NCBI RefSeq assembly: GCF_007475365.1
Contig: NZ_CP034442.1
Span: 496,001-560,000 of the forward strand
DNA from: Streptococcus oralis subsp. dentisani
GTDB lineage: Bacteria > Bacillota > Bacilli > Lactobacillales > Streptococcaceae
Length of the DNA stretch: 64,000 bases
Direction of reading: 5' to 3'
In this document: positions 9,386 through 18,600 of the stretch, in pieces
Layout of the letters: every line of letters begins with the position of its first letter
Numbering within the stretch: the first letter of the stretch is position 1
Position numbers and translations under genes: made by a program
Notes under the pieces: model-generated
What the model was told of the DNA's origin: nothing
The model's input: only the letters and a program-made list of their open reading frames with translations
The model's database searches: none

Positions 9386-9883
9386 CTAAACTTTTAGATG
9401 TCTTTCCAGCCATTCTATCTTCTTAAAATCTTTATTGCTATTTTGATTGTTTCGATAGGAGTCTTGAGAAGAAACTTTGTAAATACTTAGATACTGTTCC
9501 AGACTTGGAACACGAAAAGTGATGTTCTCAAGATGAATAAGCTCTATATCCGATTCCGAAACTCCTGCAAAATCAGGTAAGGAATCGATACTTCCATATT
9601 CCACACTCACGCCCTCCTTTTGGAATTCATGCTCATGAAGATCTATTAAGGTGTAGCCTAAGTGGTTCATCACTTTCATTATCTTGTCCCAGTCATAAAT
9701 CCTGAGATGATCAGGCGCTTCCCATCCTCTAGGATCTCCAGGGACATGAATGTCAATGTCAGATGGCTCCCATTCTTCATTTGAACGGTATTCAAATCCC
9801 AAAGAACCCATCAGTGTCGGTGTAATTCCGACTTGGTTTAAATGGAAACAAATGGTTTTAAATTCTTCAAATAATAGACTCAT
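9386..9883 (-). CDS. Nucleotidyltransferase-fold protein
   Basis: The 165-residue protein is started here at MSLLFEEFK, ten bases after GAGGT; the track ATG six codons upstream overlaps that site. It contains MGSLGFEYRSNEEWEPSDID, the Gly-Ser then Asp-x-Asp arrangement of the pol-beta/MNT nucleotidyltransferase fold, followed by a late EYGSID strand that could supply the third acid. Such minimal transferases modify small molecules or proteins, or act as antitoxin or toxin parts. No partner gene is obvious next to it. The fold is fairly convincing, the substrate is unknown. Confidence 0.6.
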   Translation of the reverse strand: MSLLFEEFKTICFHLNQVGITPTLMGSLGFEYRSNEEWEPSDIDIHVPGDPRGWEAPDHLRIYDWDKIMKVMNHLGYTLIDLHEHEFQKEGVSVEYGSIDSLPDFAGVSESDIELIHLENITFRVPSLEQYLSIYKVSSQDSYRNNQNSNKDFKKIEWLERHLKV

Positions 9884-10027
9884 GTTTACTCTAAACCTCA
9901 AATGTTAATTTCATCTAAATGTTCGTTATTTCTACTTTATTATATTAAAAATCTTCAATAATCTCAATTCGAAAAACAAGTCATAGAATCTAAGTAAAAA
10001 GATGAATCGCTTGCCTTGATAGTTAAA

Positions 10028-10056
10028 AATCAGCAAATATAAAAGATTTGCTGATT
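10028..10056. terminator. Perfect 11-bp stem hairpin
   Basis: AATCAGCAAAT and ATTTGCTGATT pair perfectly around 7 nt, with T-rich sequence on both sides. It could end transcripts from the 10,286-10,855 gene (minus) about 230 bases away. Confidence 0.5.
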
Positions 10057-10104
10057 CGACATTATTTTTTGCAATTATAGAACCAGAGAATTGTGGCTTT
10101 TATT

Positions 10105-10248
10105 CTAAGGCCTTGTTTTAGGCTTCTTCTGCTTATGAAACGATTGGCTAGCTAGATTATATCGTCGGCAGCTACTACACTGCACATACAACGGCTTCAA
10201 AGGATATAAAATCTGTAATTCTTTCCTTTCGAATATAAATTGATTCAT
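10105..10248 (-). CDS. Possible small ORF or remnant with Cys pair (47 aa)
   Basis: An ATG-to-TAG frame encodes a basic peptide containing LKPLYVQCSSCRRYNLASQS, with a CxxC that could be half a zinc ribbon. There is no clear ribosome site, so this may be the end of a degraded gene rather than an expressed protein. Confidence 0.25.
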   Translation of the reverse strand: MNQFIFERKELQILYPLKPLYVQCSSCRRYNLASQSFHKQKKPKTRP

Positions 10249-10285
10249 TTTTTGTCACATTTTTTCTAAACTGAGTGACTACCTG

Positions 10286-10855
10286 TTAAATTACAGAAAA
10301 TTGTTGTTTGATTTCAGACAGTTCTTGTAACTTTCTTTCCAAAACCACTGGATTCATTCCATTTTGAACTGCAATTTCATAATACTTATCAAACTCAGGA
10401 TGATTATTTTGTTTTACAACTGCTAAAAGTTCTGCAAAATATCCCCAAACATTATTATAGCTCCTTGTTGAAGTATAATCTTCTCTTTTCGGCATCCACT
10501 GCAGTTTTACAAAATATTTGTAAAGTATCTTGCTCCATGTTTCTATATCATCGTCATAGCAAAAAAACTTATTTTCAAACAAACTGCCGAAACGCTTATC
10601 CCAAAATTTTACATTATCAGGTAAATACCATGTATTACGGGTGTCACGACATATCAATTCTATTGCTATTTTTTCAAGTATTACAGCCGGATCTCCACCT
10701 ACACAGTCATAACTTCCAGCAACCATGCTTTGTGCGGCTTCTTCTTTTAATTCTTCATAAGCTGTGCTGCTATCAAGCAAGACCAAGGCAATTTTGGCAC
10801 GGTGACCGAATGCTTTTACTGCACTCAATATTCGATACTTCTCAATTTGGTTCAT
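10286..10855 (-). CDS. Hypothetical protein (189 aa)
   Basis: Good GGAGG site four bases before the ATG. The protein is soluble and mixed helical, with a segment AGSYDCVGGDPAVILEKIAI and a Trp/Tyr-rich middle part. I recognise no family. It lies in the same orientation as its neighbours and is separated from the 142-aa gene by 130 bases, so it probably has its own promoter. It fits the orphan, immunity-like character of this region but nothing proves a role. Confidence 0.5.
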   Translation of the reverse strand: MNQIEKYRILSAVKAFGHRAKIALVLLDSSTAYEELKEEAAQSMVAGSYDCVGGDPAVILEKIAIELICRDTRNTWYLPDNVKFWDKRFGSLFENKFFCYDDDIETWSKILYKYFVKLQWMPKREDYTSTRSYNNVWGYFAELLAVVKQNNHPEFDKYYEIAVQNGMNPVVLERKLQELSEIKQQFSVI

Positions 10856-10985
10856 AGTTCCTCCAGCAATTATTTTTCCTTATGTTGATTCGTCTTTTTG
10901 TAACAATTCCTTATACAGATGTCACAATCCCTCTCTAAGATTAATTTCTCTTAGTTGTTTTTTATTTCCTATTTGCTGAATAAAA

Positions 10986-11414
10986 TTATTTTCTTGATTG
11001 ATAGAATTCCTTATACTTTGGATCGTCAGACTGGAAATATCGGTTGCCTACACCTTTTTGTTTGAGCAGATTCTTCCATAATTCAAATGCTTCGTCTAAG
11101 TTTCCAAGTTCAAATTCATACTTTGCCTTCATGTGTTCAACCTCAGAATCAAACAAGTGCAGCTCATCATTGTTTTCGATCATTCTGTCCAACCAAGATT
11201 TTGCTATCACCATATCTCTATTTCTGATCGCATGCTTGAAAAAGCTTTTCGCATAGTTGTATCCCTGATTCCATTTTGCTCCCGACTCTGGAAAAGAGTT
11301 CCAACCTTGTTCTGCAAGAACGAATCCCTCCTCGAACTTGTTTTCGCCTATCTTGGTTACAGCTTCCTTACCATAAGCAATAACCTCTGCATATCTTTCA
11401 TCATCCAACAACAT
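10986..11414 (-). CDS. TPR-like hypothetical protein (142 aa)
   Basis: GAGGAGG precedes the ATG by eight bases. The protein is a run of helix pairs with tetratricopeptide-like spacing (FEEGFVLAEQGWNSFPESG, then YEFELGNLDEAFELWKNLL), suggesting a protein-binding solenoid. No catalytic residue or signal peptide is visible. It is next to the broken gene at 11,600-11,950. Confidence 0.6.
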   Translation of the reverse strand: MLLDDERYAEVIAYGKEAVTKIGENKFEEGFVLAEQGWNSFPESGAKWNQGYNYAKSFFKHAIRNRDMVIAKSWLDRMIENNDELHLFDSEVEHMKAKYEFELGNLDEAFELWKNLLKQKGVGNRYFQSDDPKYKEFYQSRK

Positions 11415-11599
11415 CCTACATTCCTCCTCAAATTTTTATTGTTATGTTATCTTTTCAGTCACATGATTGCATTCGTTTTTATCTCAGCAAATACTAAACT
11501 ATCTTTTACACAGTTACAACAAATGATTTCAATATTCTTTATATTTTTCTATCTAAACGTTAAATTATCCATCCTATTCTCTTATGATTATAACATTTA

Positions 11600-11950
11600 T
11601 TATTCATTATTCTTGTTCAGATACCAACTTGGGATTATTCGGTTCATATAGTGATACCATTCTAAAATTTTCTTAGCTTGATTTTGCATTACTGCTACTT
11701 CCTCTTCTCCATAAGGAACAGCCCATGGAAGGGTTCCAACTAGGTTGCTTAGAATGTAAATTGCAAGAAGTTTCTAAAATAAATTCGGAACCTCATCATC
11801 AAAATATCCATCTATCATACCAGATGCAAAAGAGGAAGATACTTGAGGTCTATCTTTTAAAAATTTACGAACTCCAAGAGAAGCAACTTTTTCCATAAAA
11901 TCAAATTCAATTTTCTTAGAATCTAGCTTCTCTTTATCAGAAACACGCAT
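11600..11950 (-). pseudogene. 116-codon gene interrupted by a TAG codon
   Basis: A good GGAGG site is followed by an ATG and 58 codons (MRVSDKEKLDSKKIEFDFME onward) up to TAG at 11,774-11,776. The same frame then continues for 57 codons (KLLAIYILSNLVGTLPWAVP onward) to TAA at 11,600. Protein-like composition continues across the stop, so this is one gene with a nonsense mutation. The family is not recognised. Confidence 0.6.
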
Positions 11951-11995
11951 AGCATAAACTTCCTCCCTGTGAACTATTGGTTTATACTGACATTC

Positions 11996-12613
11996 CTACT
12001 TGCCATACTCTTTTACTTTATCAGCATATTTAGTCAAAAGATTCTTTGAATAAATTTTTGCATTACTTGAATTTCTAACTTCTTTCCAAAGAATAGAAGC
12101 TACTTTTAGTTTATTCGAGTAGTTGCCACTATTTTCGTCTGCACAGAAATCCTTTAAAAATTGGTTCCATTGACAAACCGAATGATCATACTTGGCATAA
12201 TCTGAATTTCCATAATAAACTTTTAGCATATCTTGGATTGTAAAACTCAAATCATTTTCTCTTTTTACTTTTCTCCAAGCTGTAGCCATATCAGCAGTAA
12301 ATTTAAAGGGCGAAACATCTGTTAAAGTTGAGAAATATTCTCTAAAGTCTGCATTAAAGGAGAATCCACATTCAAGTAAGGGCGTATCTAAGGCAACGAC
12401 TTCTACTCGTTTCTTATTTCTTTTTACTGATGATTTTTTAATCAAATTACCCTTAAAGTACTGCTCAATAATATGATTGAGTTCTTGTTTTGTACCTCTA
12501 TATTCAAGCCCTAATGACTTGCATATCTGTGAAAGTTCATCCCGATACCAATAGAATTTATTAAATTCATCAAAGGATGTGACTTTATCAAACTCAGGTC
12601 TGCTCTCTATCAA
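11996..12613 (-). CDS. SAP-domain-like protein (205 aa)
   Basis: Translation probably starts at TTG, five bases after GGAGGTG. The first 60 residues (ELSQICKSLGLEYRGTKQEL followed by NHIIEQYF) match the helix-extended-helix pattern of a SAP domain, usually a DNA-binding fold, followed by a basic linker KKSSVKRNKKR. The C-terminal 130 residues are helical with aromatic residues and resemble proteins often annotated SAP domain-containing in streptococci. The role is unknown, but DNA association is plausible. Confidence 0.6.
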   Translation of the reverse strand: MIESRPEFDKVTSFDEFNKFYWYRDELSQICKSLGLEYRGTKQELNHIIEQYFKGNLIKKSSVKRNKKRVEVVALDTPLLECGFSFNADFREYFSTLTDVSPFKFTADMATAWRKVKRENDLSFTIQDMLKVYYGNSDYAKYDHSVCQWNQFLKDFCADENSGNYSNKLKVASILWKEVRNSSNAKIYSKNLLTKYADKVKEYGK

Positions 12614-12717
12614 TATAACACCTCCTTAAAAACAGTTTAGGTTGTCATCTCAAAATAATGGAGTTTTAGTTTCTTTATTTTGAGGATTAGCAATGTTTCA
12701 CTAACAAACTCACACAC

Positions 12718-12846
12718 TCAGCGGTCCGAACTTACCGTATCATTCGTGAAAAAACAATCTTCACAAAATAAAGGAAAATCCTTCGTTTTGATATTGTTCC
12801 ATTCGTAAACTGAACCTACAATATCTCCAATAATTGCTCCTAGCAT
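12718..12846 (-). pseudogene. ADP-ribosylglycohydrolase N-terminal fragment
   Basis: After a strong AAGGAGG site the frame reads MLGAIIGDIVGSVYEWNNIK and reaches FFTNDTV before diverging and stopping at codon 43. MxGAIxGDxxGS and FFTDDT are the first two signature segments of the DraG/ADP-ribosylglycohydrolase family, which remove ADP-ribose from proteins using two metals. Real family members are about 250-300 residues, so more than 80 percent is missing. Confidence 0.7.
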
Positions 12847-12857
12847 GGTATTCCTCC

Positions 12858-13739
12858 TTATGGCATATCAGATTCGTTACACATTTCTAATGAATCACTC
12901 TTTAAAAATGGCACCACCAAATCAATCCACTCATAAGGCAGGTAAGCTGATAAATAGCCGTGATTATAGCCCTTTGCTTCATACAGAATAGTATTGGGAT
13001 GTAGCTGCTGAAATAATTTCGCCGATGCTTTCACACAATTCAATTCACTTTCACCATAGATATACAGAACCTGCGCCTTGCTAGCAGAAATCGTGTCCTT
13101 CAGCTTGTAACGCCCCATATATGTTTTGTAAATGGTCACCAATGTTTTGATAGGTGTCCTTGGCAAATCCTTCAAATAATAAGTTTTTATCTCCACTGGA
13201 TAAGCCAGTTTAGGATAGATTTTGTCCATCATGCTTAATTGAAGTTTACAAGAGAATTTACTGAACATCAATTTACCAAATAGAGATACTAGAAAGATAC
13301 TGATTTTAGCTAAGCCTGGTTGAGGAATACAGAGGCTTCCATCTATGATGGCCTTCTCAACAATTTCACTGTCTAAAGACAAAAGCTCCATGGCAATTTG
13401 ACCACCAAGTGAAACACCACCGATTGCAAACAATTTCCCACCACAGTTTGCTTTGATATAATCTAGAATCTCCAAAGCAGAATCTTCAGTAGAAACATAA
13501 TCAAGTTGATATTCCTCGCCGTGGCCATTCAAAGTGGGTAGAATAATACGGTATTCTTCTGACAAGATTCGTGCTTGACGAAGATAATTCCACCAAGAAC
13601 TGCCACCACCATGTATCAGTAAAATAGGAGGCAAATTCTTATCACCAAATTCATGGAATTTCATGTTTAAACTCCTTACTGTAGGACTTTCACCAGCTAC
13701 AACCTTGTTAATCTGTTTGAACAAGTAGTGATGTCTCAT
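12858..13739 (-). CDS. Alpha/beta hydrolase
   Basis: The 293-residue protein has the full alpha/beta-hydrolase set: the oxyanion segment LIHGGGSSWWNYL near residue 45, the nucleophile elbow GGVSLGG near residue 110, a late Asp/Glu-containing strand (LYIYGESE) and a C-terminal catalytic His in AKGYNHGYLSAYLP. There is no secretion signal. It probably acts on a small ester, amide or lipid, but the substrate cannot be inferred. It starts 12 bases upstream of the ADP-ribosylglycohydrolase fragment, which probably was its downstream operon partner. Confidence 0.8.
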   Translation of the reverse strand: MRHHYLFKQINKVVAGESPTVRSLNMKFHEFGDKNLPPILLIHGGGSSWWNYLRQARILSEEYRIILPTLNGHGEEYQLDYVSTEDSALEILDYIKANCGGKLFAIGGVSLGGQIAMELLSLDSEIVEKAIIDGSLCIPQPGLAKISIFLVSLFGKLMFSKFSCKLQLSMMDKIYPKLAYPVEIKTYYLKDLPRTPIKTLVTIYKTYMGRYKLKDTISASKAQVLYIYGESELNCVKASAKLFQQLHPNTILYEAKGYNHGYLSAYLPYEWIDLVVPFLKSDSLEMCNESDMP

Positions 13740-13817
13740 CAAATAGAAAAGTCTCTAACATTGATTATCTAGAATGACCACACGTTACTTTCAATAATGG
13801 ATATCCTGATCTAAATT

Positions 13818-14561
13818 TTAAAATGTTGTTTCCTTACTAATTCTATTACTCGCCAATATAGTATAAATCAAATAACCAATAAAAATGATAATAAAAATAA
13901 GATTAATTTTTAACACAAAATAGAGATTTAACAAATTTGCGAATGCATGAAATAATACACAGTATCCCACAGATTTCGTTTGACGGTAAAGAAGCCCTAA
14001 AACAAAACTTAAAAATAATGTATATATAAAAAATAAAATAAAAGGAAATCCTTGATGACTTTCTCCAACTATAAACCATAAAGGCAGATGCCATATTCCC
14101 CAAATTGATCCTACAATCAAATTAGATTGCCAATAAGTATATTTTTTATCAAGTAAAGGTTGTAATATTGCTCTCCATCCTAATTCTTCATGTCCGCCAC
14201 CAAAAAAAATTAATTGAATAAAGAATAGTGGCATCAGATAAATTGATACTTCATTTAATTCTAAGGAAGATACAGAAAATAGTATCAAAATTGCTAACAA
14301 ATGAATAATGAAATAAATACTACTACTTTTTCTTTTAGTAAATACAAAATGTTTAAATTTTATATTATTCCTTTTCAAATAAAAGCCACTTGCAATAGCT
14401 GGACCAAGTGCACCTACTATATGTAACATTCTCCCTATAAATGTTTCTAATCCCAAAATATAAGATTGAGTAAAGATGGCAAGAAGCCCCCAAGCTATAT
14501 AAGTAATTCCAAATGTAAAACAAAGATAATTTTTTAAATTCCTTTTATCAATTTCTGTCAT
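13818..14561 (-). CDS. CPBP (Abi/CAAX) intramembrane protease
   Basis: The 247-residue protein has about seven hydrophobic segments and the hallmark motif EELGWR near residue 125 followed by WGIWHLPLW, the glutamate and histidine sites of CPBP glutamic intramembrane endopeptidases. Members process prenylated or peptide substrates and often confer self-immunity to bacteriocins. No bacteriocin precursor is visible next to it. AGGAAG precedes the ATG. The length is normal for the family. Confidence 0.8.
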   Translation of the reverse strand: MTEIDKRNLKNYLCFTFGITYIAWGLLAIFTQSYILGLETFIGRMLHIVGALGPAIASGFYLKRNNIKFKHFVFTKRKSSSIYFIIHLLAILILFSVSSLELNEVSIYLMPLFFIQLIFFGGGHEELGWRAILQPLLDKKYTYWQSNLIVGSIWGIWHLPLWFIVGESHQGFPFILFFIYTLFLSFVLGLLYRQTKSVGYCVLFHAFANLLNLYFVLKINLIFIIIFIGYLIYTILASNRISKETTF

Positions 14562-14658
14562 TTTTTCTTCCTAATCTTGATTATTTTATGAATAATATTT
14601 TTACTGCTTCTTAGTTGCTATCGATTATAACTACCTATATTCTATCATAAAAACACAA

Positions 14659-14682
14659 AAAAGCCTTACAATCAAGGCTTTT
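14659..14682. terminator. Bidirectional terminator
   Basis: AAAAGCCTT pairs with AAGGCTTTT around 6 nt, with A/T runs on both sides. It lies 57 bases beyond the stop of the S51 peptidase gene. Confidence 0.65.
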
Positions 14683-14738
14683 CACTATTCATTTCGTCAA
14701 TACTTTAGTTTCGTAGATTCAGATTCGCATGATTAAAA

Positions 14739-15347
14739 CTAGTCAATTTTCTCAATAATGTTTCCAAGTTTATCCAATACAAGACAGGAATGAACATTTA
14801 GTGGAATTATGGGAACACTAACGAGTTCTTCTGCTCTATCCTTATTAGCTTTATCATTCCAGGAATCATAATGGACACTAATTAAAAACTGACTAAAGAG
14901 TCCTAATCCATTTTTTATCTTTATCTGATGATCTGAATTATCATTAGGTGAGACATAGACTTTTTCTCCTAATAATAGGGTTCCTGCAGAAAACCCTATA
15001 ACTTTTTCCCCTTTATTAAGCATATGATCGATATAATTTTTGAACTCCTGATTGACATAAGTAGCTATATATTTTTCCGTATTTCCTCCACCAATGATGA
15101 TTAGATCAGCATCTAAATAGCTATCAAAATCAATCTGCTCAGTGCCCAAAAGTAAGTAATCAGTGTTTAGATTAGGAAATTGACTTTGGAAAACTTCCGT
15201 GTACTTTTTCATATAGAGTTGCCAATTATATCGAAAAACTGTAAAAATAACAATTCTTTCAATCTTGCTTGATAATACAATTTTATCAACAATGCTATAT
15301 TTCGTTATTGGGGGATTCCCACCCATCAAAAAGATTTGTTCTTTCAA
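14739..15347 (-). CDS. S51-family peptidase (peptidase E-like, class I GATase fold)
   Basis: The 202-residue protein shows the nucleophile elbow VIGFSAGTLLLGEKV near residue 120 with serine in GFSAG, and the upstream ADLIIIGGGNTEKY loop. Both are typical of dipeptidase E and cyanophycinase relatives of family S51. A His within ISVHYD could complete the catalytic set. It begins with TTG and has a weak ribosome site. It is probably cytoplasmic and cleaves Asp-dipeptides or a related substrate. It has no operon partner besides a possible link to the CPBP gene across the terminator. Confidence 0.7.
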   Translation of the reverse strand: MKEQIFLMGGNPPITKYSIVDKIVLSSKIERIVIFTVFRYNWQLYMKKYTEVFQSQFPNLNTDYLLLGTEQIDFDSYLDADLIIIGGGNTEKYIATYVNQEFKNYIDHMLNKGEKVIGFSAGTLLLGEKVYVSPNDNSDHQIKIKNGLGLFSQFLISVHYDSWNDKANKDRAEELVSVPIIPLNVHSCLVLDKLGNIIEKID

Positions 15348-15645
15348 GTTAACACACTTTCTAAAGATACATAAAGTTTAACAAGTTTATTCACGTTTCA
15401 AAATTATAATTTTTTTTTAAACATATCATTTTATTATCGACTGACTAAGATCGCACCAGCAATCCTACATATTCAACTTGATCATCATTGTCCAAGCCAG
15501 TCTTAATAACATCTCCAACATCCATAATATTTTTTAAACCTTAAATAAGATTTAGATAAATTTATTTGTAGGTTAAACCATCATGAAATGTCAATTCACA
15601 GGTAGTTTTACTTATATATTTATACAGTCTTTTTGTATTTATAAA
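15348..15645. other. Intergenic region with a small coding remnant
   Basis: The minus strand contains a frame MDVGDVIKTGLDNDDQVEYV and six more residues, ending at a stop near 15,450. It lacks a clear ribosome site and is probably the tail of a degraded gene. The rest is T-rich and shows nothing else. Confidence 0.3.
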
Positions 15646-18600
15646 TCATCCTCTTAAAATCCCGTCTATCTGCTCCGCTTCGATTTGTTTTTGTAAATCA
15701 TCAATCTTTGTTTCAATATAGTTTTTATGTTTTATCCACTTTAAACCTATAAAATTTGGTAACAATGATTCGAGAAATTCAATCCAAGCTGAATACATAG
15801 GTACTGCACTACCTGACCAACTACAAGAAGTAGGTGTTAATGGTATTTTTTCAAAATATTCAAACAACGGATTATTTTCAAGAAAGAGCAATATATACTC
15901 TTTTTTTCTTTTGAACTCTAATTTTGACACAACTGAAAATAGGCAATACATTTTTTCTTCATCATAGCAGAATCGTTGAATACATTGCCGAATCCACATA
16001 TCTTGTCTTTCTAACAGCTTTTTCTCATTTTGCTTTGGCAATAATAAAGATTCCAAAAAATAAGGTACTGACAACCTAGAATATTGACGGTTTCTTATCA
16101 ACTGCTCAACGATTTTATTATATATTTCTACAAAATCGTCCAAATCAAAAAAGCAACAATGCTTTTCCTGATGGTCGCTAAAAGAGTCAATATTTATTAA
16201 ATAATCTATATACTTGTCCAATATAGAAGGTCTAACCGAATATATTTCCTTCAAAAATTGTCCGTCATAATCATGATGTTTATCATATGACAACATAGCA
16301 TAGTATATTTCTTCAAGCAATTCTAAATTACAATTAAATTTTTGAATCACTTCCTTTGGTGTATTATGATGATAATTAAATAACAAACCAAAATAAATAT
16401 CCACGATAAAGGAGGAATACTCTTTTTTATCTAAAATAATTTTGCAACCTTCTATCAATGCCAATTCATCTATTACATTATATTTCTCAAGAAAATCTAC
16501 ATCACGCATTGATGATGAGGTAATATATCTGTCAGAAGTATCTTTCAAAAAATTATAAAGCTCTTGTAAGTGCTTTTCTGTAATTAATTCTAGTGGTAAT
16601 TCATGATAATATGCATATGTCCAAGCATTTTTCTGACTATATTCTTCACTAATAATAATTTCATACACTTCTGAATCGGATAATAATGAAAATAAAACGT
16701 CTACTAAATGATATGGATGTAAATTGTTTGGTGTATCGTTTTTGATATAATATTTAATCACATCAACATACCAATCTGTTTTATCGGAAATAGAATCAAA
16801 GGCAATGCCCAATCCTTCACCGACCTTCCAAGATGAATGGTTATCTGTCCCAGAAATACTGCTACAAACATCGATTAACTTCTTAAACATTTGTAAATCA
16901 CAATTCAAAGTGTAATGATTAATTGATTGCTGCTTTCGTTTTCTATATTCTTCATAACCAGTTTCTTTATAATCTGGTCCTTTAAGAAGACAATATAATT
17001 GAAAACTCTCTCCTTCAAAATATTCAGAAAGCTGGGATGCACAAGAACAATTCATTCTACTGAGAACTTGCACTATTTTGTCTGCTAAAAGGCAATTTGT
17101 CAATTTATCTGGCAGAAAATTGGACTTCAAAATCGATTGAATATATTTTAAATCAAATTGTAAAACAGGAATGCTCACATCGTCGATAGTACCACCATAA
17201 GAACTGAGGATTTCCTTCACTTTTGCTCTATATTTTTCATTTTTACTTAAAGAAGATAAATATTCCCAAATTAACTTTCGATATTTTTCAACACCTTTAG
17301 ATATAACTAATGGAATTTGATATATGGTTAATTTATTTTTTCGTCCTTCCTCCGCTGGTGAAAAATACAATTTCAAAAATTCTTCTGCTATTTGTAAAAA
17401 GAGACTAACTATAAATTCTTGTTTCCAGTCATCTGAATATTCTTTTATTTTTTCAAAAAATGTTATTTGAGTGTAAAAATCATACCGCATGGAATCCCTA
17501 TGAATCCCAAAATATATATTGACTGCATGATAAAATTCCATAAATAAATCTGGTCGCTTTAGATAATATTGAAAAAACAAATCACAAGCGGTTGGCAAAT
17601 CAGTCATATCTGCAAATCCACCAAGAATTTTAATGATATCATTTTCCACATGTTGATAATTTTTTCTTTTTTCAGTATCTATATCGATCCATTCACAAAT
17701 CACTCTTTCTTCAGATTCAATTTCATTTTGCAAAAGCAAAAGTGTTTCCGTAGGATTAATGCGAAAAAAGACTTTTACAAATTCAAAGAAGATTGGCGAT
17801 TTTTCTGTTGATAATTCATCCCATAATAACTTTATTTCTTTCTCAGCAAAATTTAAAAGTGCCTTATTTTTAAAAATATTAAGTAACGTATTAACAGAAG
17901 ATACAGTTCTCTCTCTGTAACTTGAAAAGCAAGCTTTAATCATTTTCGACAAACTAAGTAATTTTTTGTCAAAGAAAATATATTTTAACAAATAATTAGA
18001 CAAACATTGATCAGAAAAACGAACAGCTTTATCATTACAAATATCGACAATCTCCCGCTCGTGAAGCATACGGATATTTTCAATGAAACTATCTCGATTT
18101 AACCCTTTTTCCTGTAAAATTGGTAAAAGTGCATCAATATAATCTAAATGAATTGCTTCAAGAAAAGCAATTATACCAGAAGTTATACACAGATTTTTGT
18201 CTATAAAAAATTGATTATTTTCTAAATTAGAACCATAATAATCTTCATATAATTGTGACACATCATCAATAGACTCCAAACGATTTGAACTGCATGCTAC
18301 TTTCCCAGCAAGTATAGCAATACGAGCATTTCCTTCTGCAATTCTTATAATTCGTTCTTGATAGTCTGAATTCAAAATGCCCAATGAAGCTTCAAGTAAT
18401 TCCTTAATCTCATTCTCTGAAAATACATTTACATTCACAATTTCATAAGAAGTGATTGCTCGAACATCGTTTATCACTTTTTGAAGTGCATAATCCCTTA
18501 CTGTAATAAGTATTTTTACATTATATCCCTCTGGTTTCATACTAACGTATCGGATAATATGCTGCAGTCCTGACAATTGATTGGCATCATCAATAAAAAG

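Noticed and set aside
11133..11651. 172-codon plus-strand ORF
   Set aside because: Antisense to the TPR-like gene with phenylalanine/leucine-rich, non-protein-like composition and no ribosome site.
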